DNA of 64,000 nt from Methylobacterium sp. J-078 (GCF_022829285.1 NZ_JAKSYI010000055.1:186001-250000), one strand, 5' to 3'. Counted from the stretch's first letter, positions 1 through 9,117 are shown. Program-made: numbers and translations. Notes: generated from the letters alone by a model not told the origin.

Positions 1-659
<659 letters not shown>

Positions 660-742
660 GGCGGTTCGCCCCTGGCCCCGCATCCGCGGGGGACCAGATA
701 GGACGGGTCGCCCGCGCATCGTCACTCCGAGCGGATCGTCCG

Positions 743-1723
743 ATGATCACGAAGAAACTGGGCCGCACCGGCCTCGACATCTCGCCCCTCTGCCTCGGCT
801 GCATGACCTACGGCGTGCCCGAGCGCGGGCCCCATCCCTGGACCCTGCGCGAGGAGGAGAGCCGCGCGCTGATCCGCCAGGCCCTCGACCTCGGCATCAA
901 CTTCTTCGACACGGCCAACGCCTACTCGGACGGGACCAGCGAGGAGATCGTCGGCCGGGCGCTCCGCGACTTCGCCGACCGCGACGCGATCGTGCTGGCG
1001 ACGAAGTGCTACTTCCCCTTGAAGAGCCAGCCCAATGCCGGCGGCCTCTCGCGCAAGGCCATCTTCGCCTCGATCGACGCCAGCCTGAAGCGCCTCGGCA
1101 CCGATTACGTCGACCTGTTCCAGATCCACCGCTGGGATTACGGCACGCCGATCGAGGTGACCCTGGAAGCGCTGCACGACGTGGTGAAGGCCGGCAAGGC
1201 ACGCTACATCGGCGCCTCCTCGATGTTCGCCTGGCAGTTCGCCAAGGCGCTCTTCACCGCCGACCGCCACGGCTGGACCCGGTTCGCGACGATGCAGGAC
1301 CATTACAACCTGCTCCACCGCGAGGAGGAGCGCGAGATGCTGCCCCTCTGCATCGACCAGGACATCGCCGTGCTGCCCTGGAGTCCCCTGGCGCGCGGGC
1401 GCCTGACCCGCGACTGGGACGTGCGCAGCGCCCGCCAGGACAGCGACGAGGTCGGCCGGCACCTCTACGCCTCCGCCGAGGCCGCCGACCGGGCCATCGT
1501 CGGCCAGGTCTCGGCCATCGCCGCCGCGCGGGGCGTGCCGCGCGCCCAGGTCGCCCTGGCCTGGGTGCTGCAGAAGGCGTCCGTCACGGCGCCGATCATC
1601 GGTGCCTCGAAGCCCCAGCACCTCACCGACGCCGTCGCGGCCCTGAACCTCGCCCTGACCATCGACGAGATGCGGACCCTCGAAGCCCCCTATACCCCGC
1701 ACCCGGTCGTCGGTTTCGCCTGA
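743..1723 (+). CDS. aldo/keto reductase
   Basis: This is a complete 326-residue protein of the NAD(P)H-dependent aldo/keto reductase superfamily, which reduces aldehydes and ketones in the cytoplasm. It opens with the family start KLGRTGLDISPLCLG. The catalytic tetrad can be read directly: Asp56 and Tyr61 in FDTANAY, Lys88 in ATKCYF, and His129 in QIHRWD. The nicotinamide-cofactor end (PIIGASKPQHL) is near the C terminus. The length and the LGCMTYG stretch resemble the YghZ/Tas-like or auxin-induced-protein-like branch. The start is the ATG after a short gap from the upstream ATPase. The substrate is unknown, and nothing nearby suggests a pathway. Confidence 0.9.
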   Translation: MITKKLGRTGLDISPLCLGCMTYGVPERGPHPWTLREEESRALIRQALDLGINFFDTANAYSDGTSEEIVGRALRDFADRDAIVLATKCYFPLKSQPNAGGLSRKAIFASIDASLKRLGTDYVDLFQIHRWDYGTPIEVTLEALHDVVKAGKARYIGASSMFAWQFAKALFTADRHGWTRFATMQDHYNLLHREEEREMLPLCIDQDIAVLPWSPLARGRLTRDWDVRSARQDSDEVGRHLYASAEAADRAIVGQVSAIAAARGVPRAQVALAWVLQKASVTAPIIGASKPQHLTDAVAALNLALTIDEMRTLEAPYTPHPVVGFA

Positions 1724-1766
1724 AACCGGGCCGCGTGCTCGTCACATCCGCAAGGTTCCGTTCCGT

Positions 1767-2282
1767 ATGCGCCGCCTGATCCTCCTGCGTCACGCCAAGT
1801 CCGACCGCCCGCCGGGCGTGAGCGACCTCGACCGCCCCCTGAACGCGCGCGGCCAGCGGGATGCGCCGCGCGTGGGCGCCTACCTGGCGGCCGAGGACCT
1901 GCGCGCGGATGCGGTCGTGGTCTCGCCGGCCCTGCGCACCCGCCAGACCTGGGAAGGGGTGCAGCCCGCCCTGAACGGTCCCCAGCCCGAGATCGTGTCG
2001 TCGATCTACGAGGCCCCCGAGACGGCTCTGCTGGCGGTGGCACGGGGGGCGCCGAAGGCGGCGGCGAGCCTGCTGATGATCGGCCACAATCCGGGCCTGC
2101 AGGACCTCGCGCTGTATCTCGTAGGTGCCGGGGACAAGCCCGGGCGCAAGCGCCTCGGCTACGAGTTTCCCACGGCGGCGATCGCGGTCATCGACTTCGA
2201 GGCGGACAGCTGGGACGCGCTGAAGGCGGGGAGCGGACGCCTGGAGCGGTTCGTGGCGCCCAAGGATCTGGAGGCGGAATAG
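1767..2282 (+). CDS. SixA-like histidine phosphatase
   Basis: This is a 171-residue protein of the short histidine-phosphatase branch (phosphoglycerate mutase fold). The phosphorylated histidine is His9 in LLRHAKSD, where RHA replaces the usual RHG. The second catalytic histidine is His107 in MIGHNPGL. SPALRTRQT around residues 53-61 supplies the conserved arginine. Family members similar to SixA remove phosphate from phospho-histidine in phosphotransfer proteins. The actual substrate is unknown. Its ATG lies 44 bases after the aldo/keto reductase stop, so the two may share a transcript. Confidence 0.85.
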   Translation: MRRLILLRHAKSDRPPGVSDLDRPLNARGQRDAPRVGAYLAAEDLRADAVVVSPALRTRQTWEGVQPALNGPQPEIVSSIYEAPETALLAVARGAPKAAASLLMIGHNPGLQDLALYLVGAGDKPGRKRLGYEFPTAAIAVIDFEADSWDALKAGSGRLERFVAPKDLEAE

Positions 2283-2350
2283 ATCCGGCCGAACCCGCGT
2301 GACGGTCGCGCCCGTCGGCCGCGGATTGAACCCTTCGCGGAGCCCGGCCG

Positions 2351-3634
2351 TTGCCTGGGCTCCCGGCAAGCTTCGCAGATCCCGTGCTCCTGACCACGCT
2401 CCTCGTTCTCACGTCGCTGCTGCCCCGCCTCGAAGACGGGGTTCGGCGGATCGGGCCGGACATCGCGCAGCTTCGCGCGGCCCTGCCCGGCGTGACGGCG
2501 GCGCCCGCCCCGTTCCCGGTCTTCCAGCCGGAGGCCCGCGCGGTCTCGAACTGGCGCATCGAGACGGGCGAGAACCTGCGCCCCGCCTCCCTCGCCCTGG
2601 TGGCGCGCTACGCGCAGACCGAACCGGGCTTCGTCGCCCGCTGCGTGAAGCTGAACAATTATTGGTGCATCAAGCGGGCGCGCTGGAACGGCGAGCTCGG
2701 CGGCGATGCCGAGGGCCATACGGGTTTTGCCACCGCCGCCGACGGCGCCGATGCAGCGGCCCAGCTCCTGCGGCGCTACTACGGTGCCTTGGGCCGGCGC
2801 ACCGCGCTCGCCATCGTCCGGCGCTGGGCCCCGGCGGAATGCAGGGTCGGCGCTGCGCCCCTCGCCGTGCGCGGCCCTTCACCGAAGGTGTCGGCGGACC
2901 TCGCGCCGCGGGGGATCGGCCGGACCCTGCGGGCCCGGTTCCTCGCCCGCAATCCGCGCGGTGGCGTTCCCCGCGCCGCCCTCGCGGCCCTGGGCGGCCC
3001 CTTGCGCGTCCAGCCCTGGTCGCCCCTGGCCCGGATGGGTGCGCGCCGGCCACCGGCCCGCGTCGCCAGCGCCGCGCCGAAACCCGATGCCGCGTCGAAA
3101 CCCGCCGCCGTCCCGGCCTCCGCCCCGCCGAAGGGCGCCCTGCTGGTGCGGCCCTCGGAACTGCTGGTGAAGCCCTCGACGGTGATCGCCAAGCCGTCGG
3201 TGCTCCTCGTCGATCCGGGGGCGGTGCTCGGCAACCCGGCGCCGAAGCCATCCGCCGCGCGGACCCGACAGGCGCCGAGCCTCGCGGACCGTTTCGCGGC
3301 GGAATCGGCCGCGCTGCCCGCGATCGCCGCCGGTCTGCCGGGCCTGAAGCTCCTCGACCTCAGCGTGCCCGCGCCCCTCTGCGCCAACGACGAGACGCGC
3401 ATCCGCAACTACGCCGGCCGCATCGCCGGCAGCGTCGGGGCGAAGATGGAGGACGACCTCCGATTGTTCGACCCCGCCGGTCGTCCGCTTGCCAATCTGG
3501 CGCCCGTCATGCGCGCCATGTCGAGCGTCGAACTGGGGAGCCTGCGCGCCGCGCCCGCCCTGGTCGAGGCCGCGATCGCGCGCCTCGACGCCACGACCCT
3601 GGCGGCGGGCGGTGCGCCGGAGCCGACACCCTGA
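2351..3634 (+). CDS. conserved-looking hypothetical protein, possible NNPGN-type virion/muramidase-like domain
   Basis: This is a protein of about 427 residues that I cannot assign to a named family. The N terminus contains a hydrophobic stretch (VLLTTLLVLTSLL), perhaps a signal or anchor. Residues about 100-165 hold NNYWCIKRARW, then GHTGFATAADGADAAAQLLRRYYG, then AIVRRWAP. This is the layout of the NNPGNI...F.T...G..A..R.L..Y...I..RWAP domain of phage structural and lysozyme-like proteins. The middle is alanine/proline-rich with repeated VRPSELLVKPSTVIAKPS-like units. The C-terminal part (DLSVPAPLCANDETRIRNYA) is unplaced. A TTG at 2351 has GGAG eight bases upstream; an in-frame GTG at 2384 is the main alternative start. 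The reading frame is well supported; the function is not. Confidence 0.6.
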   Translation: MPGLPASFADPVLLTTLLVLTSLLPRLEDGVRRIGPDIAQLRAALPGVTAAPAPFPVFQPEARAVSNWRIETGENLRPASLALVARYAQTEPGFVARCVKLNNYWCIKRARWNGELGGDAEGHTGFATAADGADAAAQLLRRYYGALGRRTALAIVRRWAPAECRVGAAPLAVRGPSPKVSADLAPRGIGRTLRARFLARNPRGGVPRAALAALGGPLRVQPWSPLARMGARRPPARVASAAPKPDAASKPAAVPASAPPKGALLVRPSELLVKPSTVIAKPSVLLVDPGAVLGNPAPKPSAARTRQAPSLADRFAAESAALPAIAAGLPGLKLLDLSVPAPLCANDETRIRNYAGRIAGSVGAKMEDDLRLFDPAGRPLANLAPVMRAMSSVELGSLRAAPALVEAAIARLDATTLAAGGAPEPTP

Positions 3635-3760
3635 CCCTTCGCCTGCACCTTGGGCCTCGTCGGCGTAGTCTTGCGGTTGCGCTCGACCCGCGCCACTTCA
3701 GCGCCACCCGCGCGGCCCGTGTGCCGCGTGACCCTTCCTCCGCCCGATCGACAGGTTGCC

Positions 3761-5200
3761 ATGAACAGCTTCGCCGCGCGCGCCGGTTCCGCGGTCAAGG
3801 CCTTCGCCGAGGCGTCGAGCGACCTCCTGATCCAGCCGACCCTGCGCCTGGGCGTCACCGGCCTCGCCCGCTCGGGCAAGACGGTGTTCACCACCGCGCT
3901 GATCCACCACCTCGTCGAGGCGCACGCGCTTCCGGCCTTCGCCCCAGCGCATGAAGGCCGGCTGCGCCGCGCCCGGCTGGTACCGCAGCCCGACGACGAC
4001 ATCCCGCGCTTCCCCTACGAGGAGCATTACGCGGCCCTGACGGAGCAGCGGCGCTGGCCCCGCTCCACCGATCGGATCAGCCAGTTCCGCCTCGCCATCG
4101 AGTACGAGCGCGCGGGGTCCTGGCGCTCGGGTCCCGCCACGCTGATGCTCGACGTGGTCGATTACCCCGGCGAATGGCTCCTGGACCTCGCCCTGATCGA
4201 CCAGACCTACACGGCCTGGTCGCGGGCCACGATCGCGGGCACGCGGCGCAGCGGGCGCGGCGCCATGGCGGCGCCCTGGCTCGAAACCCTGAAGACCCTC
4301 GACCCGCAGGGACCGCTGGACGAGGTGGTGGCCGAGCACGCCAGCACCGCGTTCAAGACCTACCTGTCGGCTCTGCGGGCGGGCCCGGAATCGGTCGCCA
4401 CGACGCCGCCGGGCCGCTTCCTGATGCCGGGGGACCTCGCGGGCTCCCCGGCGCTCACCTTCGCGCCCCTCGACAACCTGCCCGAAACCCTGGCCCCGAA
4501 CAGCCTCGCCGGGCTGATGGAGCGGCGCTTCGAAGCCTACAAGGCGAAGGTGGTGGAGCCGTTCTTCCGCAACCACTTCCAGCGGGTCGACCGCCAGATC
4601 GTCCTCGTGGACGTGCTGGCCGCCGTGGATGCCGGACCCGCCGCCCTGGCGGAACTCGAGGAGGCGTTGGATTCCGTGCTCCTCAGCTTCCGGATCGGGC
4701 GCAACACCCTGCTGTCGCGCTTGTTCGCGCCGCGTGCCGAGCGCATCCTGTTCGCCGCCACCAAGGCCGACCATCTGCACCAGACCAGCCACGACCGCCT
4801 CGATGCACTCCTGCGCCTGCTGGTCTCGCGGGCCATGCGGCGCACGGAGGCCGCCGGCGCCCGCGTCGGCACCGTGGCGCTCGCCTCCGTGCGGGCGACG
4901 CGCGAGACCACGATTCATGACGGCGACGCGATCCTGCGCGCGGTCTCGGGCACGCCGGAGGCGGGCGAGAGCGTCGGCGACGAGGTCTTCGACGGCCTGA
5001 GCGAGGCCGCGATCTTCCCCGGCGAGTTGCCGCCGAAGCCGGAGGCGGTGCTGGAGGGCGCCGTGCCGCCGGGGTCCTTGCGCTTCCCGCGCTTCCGGCC
5101 GCCCGTGGTGAAGCCCGACGCGCTGGGCCGCCCCGGCGACCTGCCGCAGATCCGCCTCGACCGCGCCATGCAGTTCCTCATCGGCGACAAGCTCGCCTGA
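3761..5200 (+). CDS. ycjX: YcjX-family P-loop NTPase (DUF463)
   Basis: This 479-residue protein belongs to the YcjX/DUF463 family of predicted GTPases. The P-loop GLARSGKT is at residues 34-41, directly after the family-typical LRLGVTGL. The body contains LMLDVVDYPGEWLLDL and IVLVDVL, typical switch and Walker B surroundings, and FAATKADH, the likely base-specificity NKxD-like element. The frame is open further upstream, but the ATG at 3761 gives the usual family length and start. It is followed 22 bases later by ycjF. This pairing is standard in proteobacteria, where the genes are linked to stress responses. The biochemical role is not established. Confidence 0.92.
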   Translation: MNSFAARAGSAVKAFAEASSDLLIQPTLRLGVTGLARSGKTVFTTALIHHLVEAHALPAFAPAHEGRLRRARLVPQPDDDIPRFPYEEHYAALTEQRRWPRSTDRISQFRLAIEYERAGSWRSGPATLMLDVVDYPGEWLLDLALIDQTYTAWSRATIAGTRRSGRGAMAAPWLETLKTLDPQGPLDEVVAEHASTAFKTYLSALRAGPESVATTPPGRFLMPGDLAGSPALTFAPLDNLPETLAPNSLAGLMERRFEAYKAKVVEPFFRNHFQRVDRQIVLVDVLAAVDAGPAALAELEEALDSVLLSFRIGRNTLLSRLFAPRAERILFAATKADHLHQTSHDRLDALLRLLVSRAMRRTEAAGARVGTVALASVRATRETTIHDGDAILRAVSGTPEAGESVGDEVFDGLSEAAIFPGELPPKPEAVLEGAVPPGSLRFPRFRPPVVKPDALGRPGDLPQIRLDRAMQFLIGDKLA

Positions 5201-5222
5201 TGTCCGAGAGGAAGGTCTCGCC

Positions 5223-6254
5223 ATGAGTTCGACCAACCGCCCACGCGCCTTCCGCATCCCGCCCGCGACACCGCCCGAGGCCGGCGAGGGCGGGATGCCG
5301 CCGCCCGCGCCCCCTTCGCAGGTCCGGATCGTCGAGGAGCCCTTCGAGATCGTCGAGGCCGCCGACGGAGTCGCGGTGCCGGTGGCGCCGAAGAGCCGCG
5401 CGCCCTGGCTCAGCCTGCTCCTGGTCGCTCTCGGCGGCCTCGTCTCCCTCGGGGTCGGGCTCTCCGTCGAGCGCTTGATTTCGGATCTGTTCAGCGCCGC
5501 GCCCTGGCTGGGCGCCGTTGCCCTGGTGCTGCTGGCGATCGCGGCGGTGGCGTTCCTGGCGATCCTCGCCCGCGAACTCTCCGGGATCTGGCGGGAACGC
5601 CAGATCGAGCGGGTGCGGACCAAGGCCGTGGAGGCCATCGCCACCCGCGACCATTCCTCGGCGCAAGGGGTGGTGCGCGACCTGACCGCCCTCTACGCCG
5701 ACCGCGCGGCGCTGAGCGGCGGCCGGGCCCGCCTCGACACGCTCGGCGACGCCATCCTCGACGTCGACGACCGCATCGGGCTCGCCGAACACGAATTGCT
5801 CGCGCCCCTCGACCGGCAGGCCCGCAACGCCATCGCGTCGGCGGCCAAGCAGGTCTCGGCCGTGACGGCTCTGAGCCCGCGTGCGATCGTGGACGTGGCC
5901 TTCGTGGTGTTCGCGGCCGTGCGGCTCCTGCGCCGGATCGCCACGATCTACGGGGGGCGGCCGGGCTTTCTCGGCTTCCTGCGCCTCGCCCGCTCGGCCT
6001 TCGCGCACCTCACGGTGACCGGCGGCATGGCGGTGGGCGAGAGCATGATCCAGCAGGTGCTCGGCCTCGGCATCGCCGCACGGGTCTCCGCCAAGCTCGG
6101 GGAGGGTGTGCTGAACGGCTTGATGACGGCACGTTTCGGCCTCGCCGCGATGGCGGTGTGCCGCCCGCTGCCCTTCGTGCGCGAGGCGCCGCCGCGCCTC
6201 ACGGATGTCGCCGGCGAACTGCTCAAACCGCTGGAGGCGGACTCGAAGACCTGA
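5223..6254 (+). CDS. ycjF: YcjF-family membrane protein (TIGR01620/DUF697)
   Basis: This is a 343-residue inner-membrane protein of the YcjF family. Two strong hydrophobic segments lie at about residues 60-85 and 90-115 (WLGAVALVLLAIAAVAFLAI). They are followed by a charged helical stretch, and a C-terminal DUF697 region with further hydrophobic helices containing GGRPGFLGFLRLARSAFAHL. The acidic, proline-rich N terminus is expected in the cytoplasm. It lies directly behind ycjX, with the spacing of a translationally linked pair. The partner is probably the YcjX NTPase, by analogy with the conserved gene pair. The molecular role is unknown. Confidence 0.9.
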   Translation: MSSTNRPRAFRIPPATPPEAGEGGMPPPAPPSQVRIVEEPFEIVEAADGVAVPVAPKSRAPWLSLLLVALGGLVSLGVGLSVERLISDLFSAAPWLGAVALVLLAIAAVAFLAILARELSGIWRERQIERVRTKAVEAIATRDHSSAQGVVRDLTALYADRAALSGGRARLDTLGDAILDVDDRIGLAEHELLAPLDRQARNAIASAAKQVSAVTALSPRAIVDVAFVVFAAVRLLRRIATIYGGRPGFLGFLRLARSAFAHLTVTGGMAVGESMIQQVLGLGIAARVSAKLGEGVLNGLMTARFGLAAMAVCRPLPFVREAPPRLTDVAGELLKPLEADSKT

Positions 6255-6272
6255 ACCCGAGCGGATCCTGGA

Positions 6273-6824
6273 TCAGAGCGTCTTCAGAAAGCCGGCGAGG
6301 CGCATCAGGCCCTCCGGCCAGGGGCCGTGGCCGCTCGCCACGTTGATGTGCCCGGATTCGCCGGCATCCACCACCACGGCGCCCCAGGCATAGGCGAAAT
6401 CCTCCGCCCGCTCGTAGCTGCAATAGGGATCGTTGCGGCTGGCCACGACCAGTGCCGGGAAGGGCAGGGGATCGCGCGGAACCGGCGCGAAGGCCGTGAC
6501 GCTGGCGGGCAGGTTCGGCGTCGTCTCGACATCGGGGAAGGCCACCAGCAGGGCGCCCCGCACGATGCCGGGCCGGAAACGCGGGGCCGCCTGAACGGCC
6601 GCGACCACGCCAAGGCTGTGGGCGATGAGCACGACCGGGCGCGTCGCCGCGTTCACCGCCGCCACGATGCGATCCTGCCAAGAGGCCGCGTCGGGGGCGT
6701 GCCAATCGTCCTGCTGGACGATCCGCCCAGTGGACAGGCGCTCGGCCCAGCGGGCCTGCCAGTGTTCATCCTCCGACCCGGCATAGCCCGGCAGGATGAG
6801 GATCTCGCAATCGGCAATCTTCAT
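6273..6824 (-). CDS. RBBP9/YdeN-family serine hydrolase
   Basis: This 183-residue alpha/beta-hydrolase is of the RBBP9/YdeN type. It starts with the family signature LPGYAGSEDEHWQ. A nucleophile elbow AHSLG carries Ser70; Asp132 (SRNDPYCS) and His159 (ESGHIN) complete the triad, followed by SGHGPWPEG. The open frame extends upstream to 6905, but the ATG at 6824 matches the family N terminus. It converges with ycjF, with 18 bases between the stops. Natural substrates are not known for this family; a small-ester or peptide hydrolase activity is likely. Confidence 0.88.
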   Translation of the reverse strand: MKIADCEILILPGYAGSEDEHWQARWAERLSTGRIVQQDDWHAPDAASWQDRIVAAVNAATRPVVLIAHSLGVVAAVQAAPRFRPGIVRGALLVAFPDVETTPNLPASVTAFAPVPRDPLPFPALVVASRNDPYCSYERAEDFAYAWGAVVVDAGESGHINVASGHGPWPEGLMRLAGFLKTL

Positions 6825-6894
6825 GCGGCTTCCGATAACGGCTCGCCCCCGCAGCGTCGAGGGGCGGCCGAACGACGTCCCCCGTGAACGCAAA

Positions 6895-6923
6895 GAGGAC
6901 GACACCTCTCGGGTGCCGTCCTC
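6895..6923 (-). terminator. hairpin terminator of the envelope gene cluster
   Basis: A 12-base-pair stem (GAGGACGACACC pairing with GGTGCCGTCCTC, one G-U pair) closes a five-base loop. On the minus strand it is followed by CTTTGCGTT. It sits 30 bases after the stop of the 6953-7702 gene, and before the hydrolase, so it probably ends the four-gene minus-strand cluster. The T-tract is short, so the efficiency is uncertain. Confidence 0.6.
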
Positions 6924-6952
6924 CGGATTGCGTCGCGACGGAGTAGGACGTG

Positions 6953-7702
6953 TCAGTGCGTCCGGGGTGCCGGCGCATCCGTCCGTGCGGTGGACGGCGA
7001 TCCGTCCGGGCTCGTGGCCCGCTGCACGGCCGCGTTCAGGTTGTCGGGATCGAGGGCGCTCGCCACGAACTCGCGTCCGCGATGCGTGACGTCCCGGGCG
7101 TAGCGGATGCCCTGGTCGCGGACCTCGTCGGCCCAGGGGCCGACATTCTGGTCCTCAGTGCGGGTGCGCGGCAGCAGGGCGCCGATGAGGAGGCCGGCGG
7201 CGAGGCCGACCACGCCGACGAGAAGCGGGTTCTCGGCGACGAAATCCTCGACCGCCGAACGGCTTTCCTGGATGCGGGCGCTGCCGCGCTCGCCCAGATC
7301 GCCGATGCGACGGCGGCTGGTCTCGTGCGTGTCGGAGACCCAGCTGCGGGCATCGTCGTAGGCGTCCGAGGCGCGCTCGCGCAGGTCCTGAACCGTGTCG
7401 GTGACGCGGTCGCGGACATCGTGGGCGGTCGCGCTCGCACGATCCTTCAGGTCGCTCGCCGCGTCGGCGGCCCGGGACTGAGCCTCCCCGGCCTGGGCCT
7501 TCAGGGTGTCGGCGGTCGAACCCTCGGCGTGGATGCTGTGGGTCTGCGTGCCGGCGGTGTGGGTCGAGGCCGTGTAGGTGCCGGGGGAGGGCACGTCGTG
7601 CAGCGAGCCCTCGACCTGATGGCCGCGCGGCATGCCGGCGGCGAGGGCGATGTCGTCGGGGAGCGAACGATGTTCGTCGCTCGGCTTCTGCGTGGAACTC
7701 AT
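6953..7702 (-). CDS. YqjD/ElaB/DUF883-like membrane-anchored helical protein
   Basis: This is a 249-residue protein with three parts. The N terminus (about 1-65) is Thr/His/Ser-rich and low in complexity. The middle (about 65-155) is a long amphipathic helix with heptad-like ASDLKDRA, DVRDRVTDT and VQDLRERASDA repeats. A single membrane segment follows at residues 159-178, introduced by the AENPLLVG signature of ElaB/YqjD-like proteins. The tail after it is about 70 residues, longer than usual. In E. coli, family members anchor stress-inactivated ribosomes to the membrane; whether this one does so is unknown. It is the last gene of a minus-strand set of four small membrane proteins. Confidence 0.75.
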   Translation of the reverse strand: MSSTQKPSDEHRSLPDDIALAAGMPRGHQVEGSLHDVPSPGTYTASTHTAGTQTHSIHAEGSTADTLKAQAGEAQSRAADAASDLKDRASATAHDVRDRVTDTVQDLRERASDAYDDARSWVSDTHETSRRRIGDLGERGSARIQESRSAVEDFVAENPLLVGVVGLAAGLLIGALLPRTRTEDQNVGPWADEVRDQGIRYARDVTHRGREFVASALDPDNLNAAVQRATSPDGSPSTARTDAPAPRTH

Positions 7703-7766
7703 GGAACACTCCTGATGGTCGGCTGGGGTCTCTCGGAGACCGGATCGCGTGGGAGTCGGACGGGGT

Positions 7767-8159
7767 TCAGATCTGCGTCTCCGGCGACAGCGTCTTGGCG
7801 GGATGCTGGGTCGGGCGGTCGGGGTCGTAGACGCGGTCGGCGCCGGTCTTGGTCACGGGCAGACCGTCCACGGCGAGCCGCGCCCGGCGGACCGCGGCGG
7901 GGCCCTTGGCGTCCGACGACATGCGGTGGATCAGCCAGCCGACGCCGGCCGCGATGAGCAGCACCGGGACCGGGTTGCGCCGCACCGCCTCGAGGGCGCC
8001 GTCATAGACCCCGCTGAGGGGCGTGCGACGGGCATTGCCGAGCATCTCGTCGACGATGCTGGAGACCGAGAGCCGCTCCTGGATCTGATCGATCGTCTGG
8101 TCGAGGCGGGCACGGCTCGCCTCGATGTCCTTCTCAAGCTCGTTCAACGACTCGGTCAT
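7767..8159 (-). CDS. DUF3618-domain protein
   Basis: This is a 130-residue protein. The N-terminal helix has the DUF3618 signature ELEKDIEASRARLDQTIDQI (residues 8-27), and one membrane segment lies at about 63-78 (VPVLLIAAGVGWLIH). The tail is short and charged. The ATG at 8159 overlaps the stop of the upstream DUF1469 gene by four bases (ATGA), so the two are translationally coupled. DUF3618 proteins are usually found beside phage-holin-like DUF1469 proteins in alphaproteobacterial stress loci. No enzymatic function is visible. Confidence 0.85.
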   Translation of the reverse strand: MTESLNELEKDIEASRARLDQTIDQIQERLSVSSIVDEMLGNARRTPLSGVYDGALEAVRRNPVPVLLIAAGVGWLIHRMSSDAKGPAAVRRARLAVDGLPVTKTGADRVYDPDRPTQHPAKTLSPETQI

Positions 8160-8551
8160 CCCGACACCCTCTCCGACAGCGTGCGTGCATCCTGGCGAAC
8201 CTGACGGGTGGTCCGCACCGGGGCGAGGGTCGACAGCGACATGGCGTTCCGGCCGATCAGCGCCAGGGCCACCGCCACCACGAGGAGGACGCCGCCCACG
8301 ATCAGGGCCGAGAGGGCCTCGGAGTGAACCACCGTGGCGAGCCACTTCACCAGGGCGTCCACGAGGACGAAGAGAGCGACGACGCCGAACACGGCGGCGC
8401 CGACCAAGAGGGCGAGCCCGATGAACAGGGCCCGCACGTTGCTCGTCATCTCGTTGCGGAAGAGGGCGATCTCCTTCCGCGCGAGTTCGTTGGTTTCCCG
8501 CAGGGCGTCGCCGATCAGGCCCTGGATGCTGGATTGCGGACCGGTGGTCAT
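8156..8551 (-). CDS. phage-holin superfamily III / DUF1469 protein
   Basis: This is a 131-residue integral membrane protein with an N-terminal amphipathic helix (LRETNELARKEIALFRNEM, about 17-35). Two hydrophobic helices follow, at about 41-68 and 78-100, then a positively charged C terminus. This is the usual plan of DUF1469 (called phage holin superfamily III in databases, though the chromosomal copies are not lysis genes). It lies 13 bases after the 8565-9041 gene and overlaps the DUF3618 gene by four bases. It probably forms part of an envelope assembly with its neighbours, which is an inference from gene order. Confidence 0.85.
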   Translation of the reverse strand: MTTGPQSSIQGLIGDALRETNELARKEIALFRNEMTSNVRALFIGLALLVGAAVFGVVALFVLVDALVKWLATVVHSEALSALIVGGVLLVVAVALALIGRNAMSLSTLAPVRTTRQVRQDARTLSERVSG

Positions 8552-8564
8552 GCTTGGCCGCGCC

Positions 8565-9041
8565 TCAGAGACGGTGGTCGGAATAGGGTTCGGTGATCGG
8601 TGCGACGCTGGTCGACTTGATGAAGCGCGCCACCACGAAGCCGGTGAGGAAGGTCGCCACCGCCACCGCCACCGGCGCCTTGCGGGCGAAGGCCTCGGCA
8701 TCCTCGTAGAATTCCGAGAAGCTGCGCTGCTCGATCGAGGTGCCGAGATGCTCCAGTCCGTCGGCGGCGCTGTCGAAGAAGGCACGGATGTTCGGCTGCG
8801 CCTCGAAGGTCTTGCTCGATTCGCGCACGGACTTGGCCAGATCGGTGACTGAACGGGCGGCGTCGCCCTTGCGCTGATCGACGTAGTCGGTGGCATGCGC
8901 GCGCGCCGCGTCGACGAAGCTCCGGCCGCGCTCGGCCGCCACGTCCGCGATCCCCTCGACGTCGCCGCGCAGGGCCTTCCAGTCGGCCGTCGGATTGACC
9001 GGCTCCGCGCCCGTGGGGCCTGGGGATTGAGATGCGGTCAC
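8565..9041 (-). CDS. membrane-anchored helical protein, first gene of the envelope cluster
   Basis: This 158-residue protein has a long soluble helical region (about 20-115) and a single membrane segment at about 122-141 (APVAVAVATFLTGFVVARF). The layout resembles the YqjD/DUF883 group, but the GNXXR-type signature is not evident. It is the first gene of the minus-strand set 9041-6953. A good match to the EcfG general-stress promoter lies about 50 bases upstream of the start. A role in the envelope stress response is an inference from this promoter and the neighbouring families. Confidence 0.7.
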   Translation of the reverse strand: MTASQSPGPTGAEPVNPTADWKALRGDVEGIADVAAERGRSFVDAARAHATDYVDQRKGDAARSVTDLAKSVRESSKTFEAQPNIRAFFDSAADGLEHLGTSIEQRSFSEFYEDAEAFARKAPVAVAVATFLTGFVVARFIKSTSVAPITEPYSDHRL

Positions 9042-9091
9042 GGTGGTACTCCTCGAAACGGATGGGGAAACGCAGGGTGTTGCGATGTTTC

Positions 9092-9117
9092 AACATCCAC
9101 GGGAGAGGCGCGGTTCC
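9092..9117 (-). promoter_or_regulatory. EcfG-type general stress promoter candidate
   Basis: On the minus strand GGAAC (9117-9113) is followed, after 18 bases, by GTT (9094-9092); the base before GTT is T instead of the usual C. The alphaproteobacterial EcfG consensus is GGAAC, then 16-17 bases, then CGTT. The position suits transcription starting about 40-45 bases before the 9041 start codon. This is a by-eye match; no other equally good match was found near the other trehalose genes. Confidence 0.5.
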
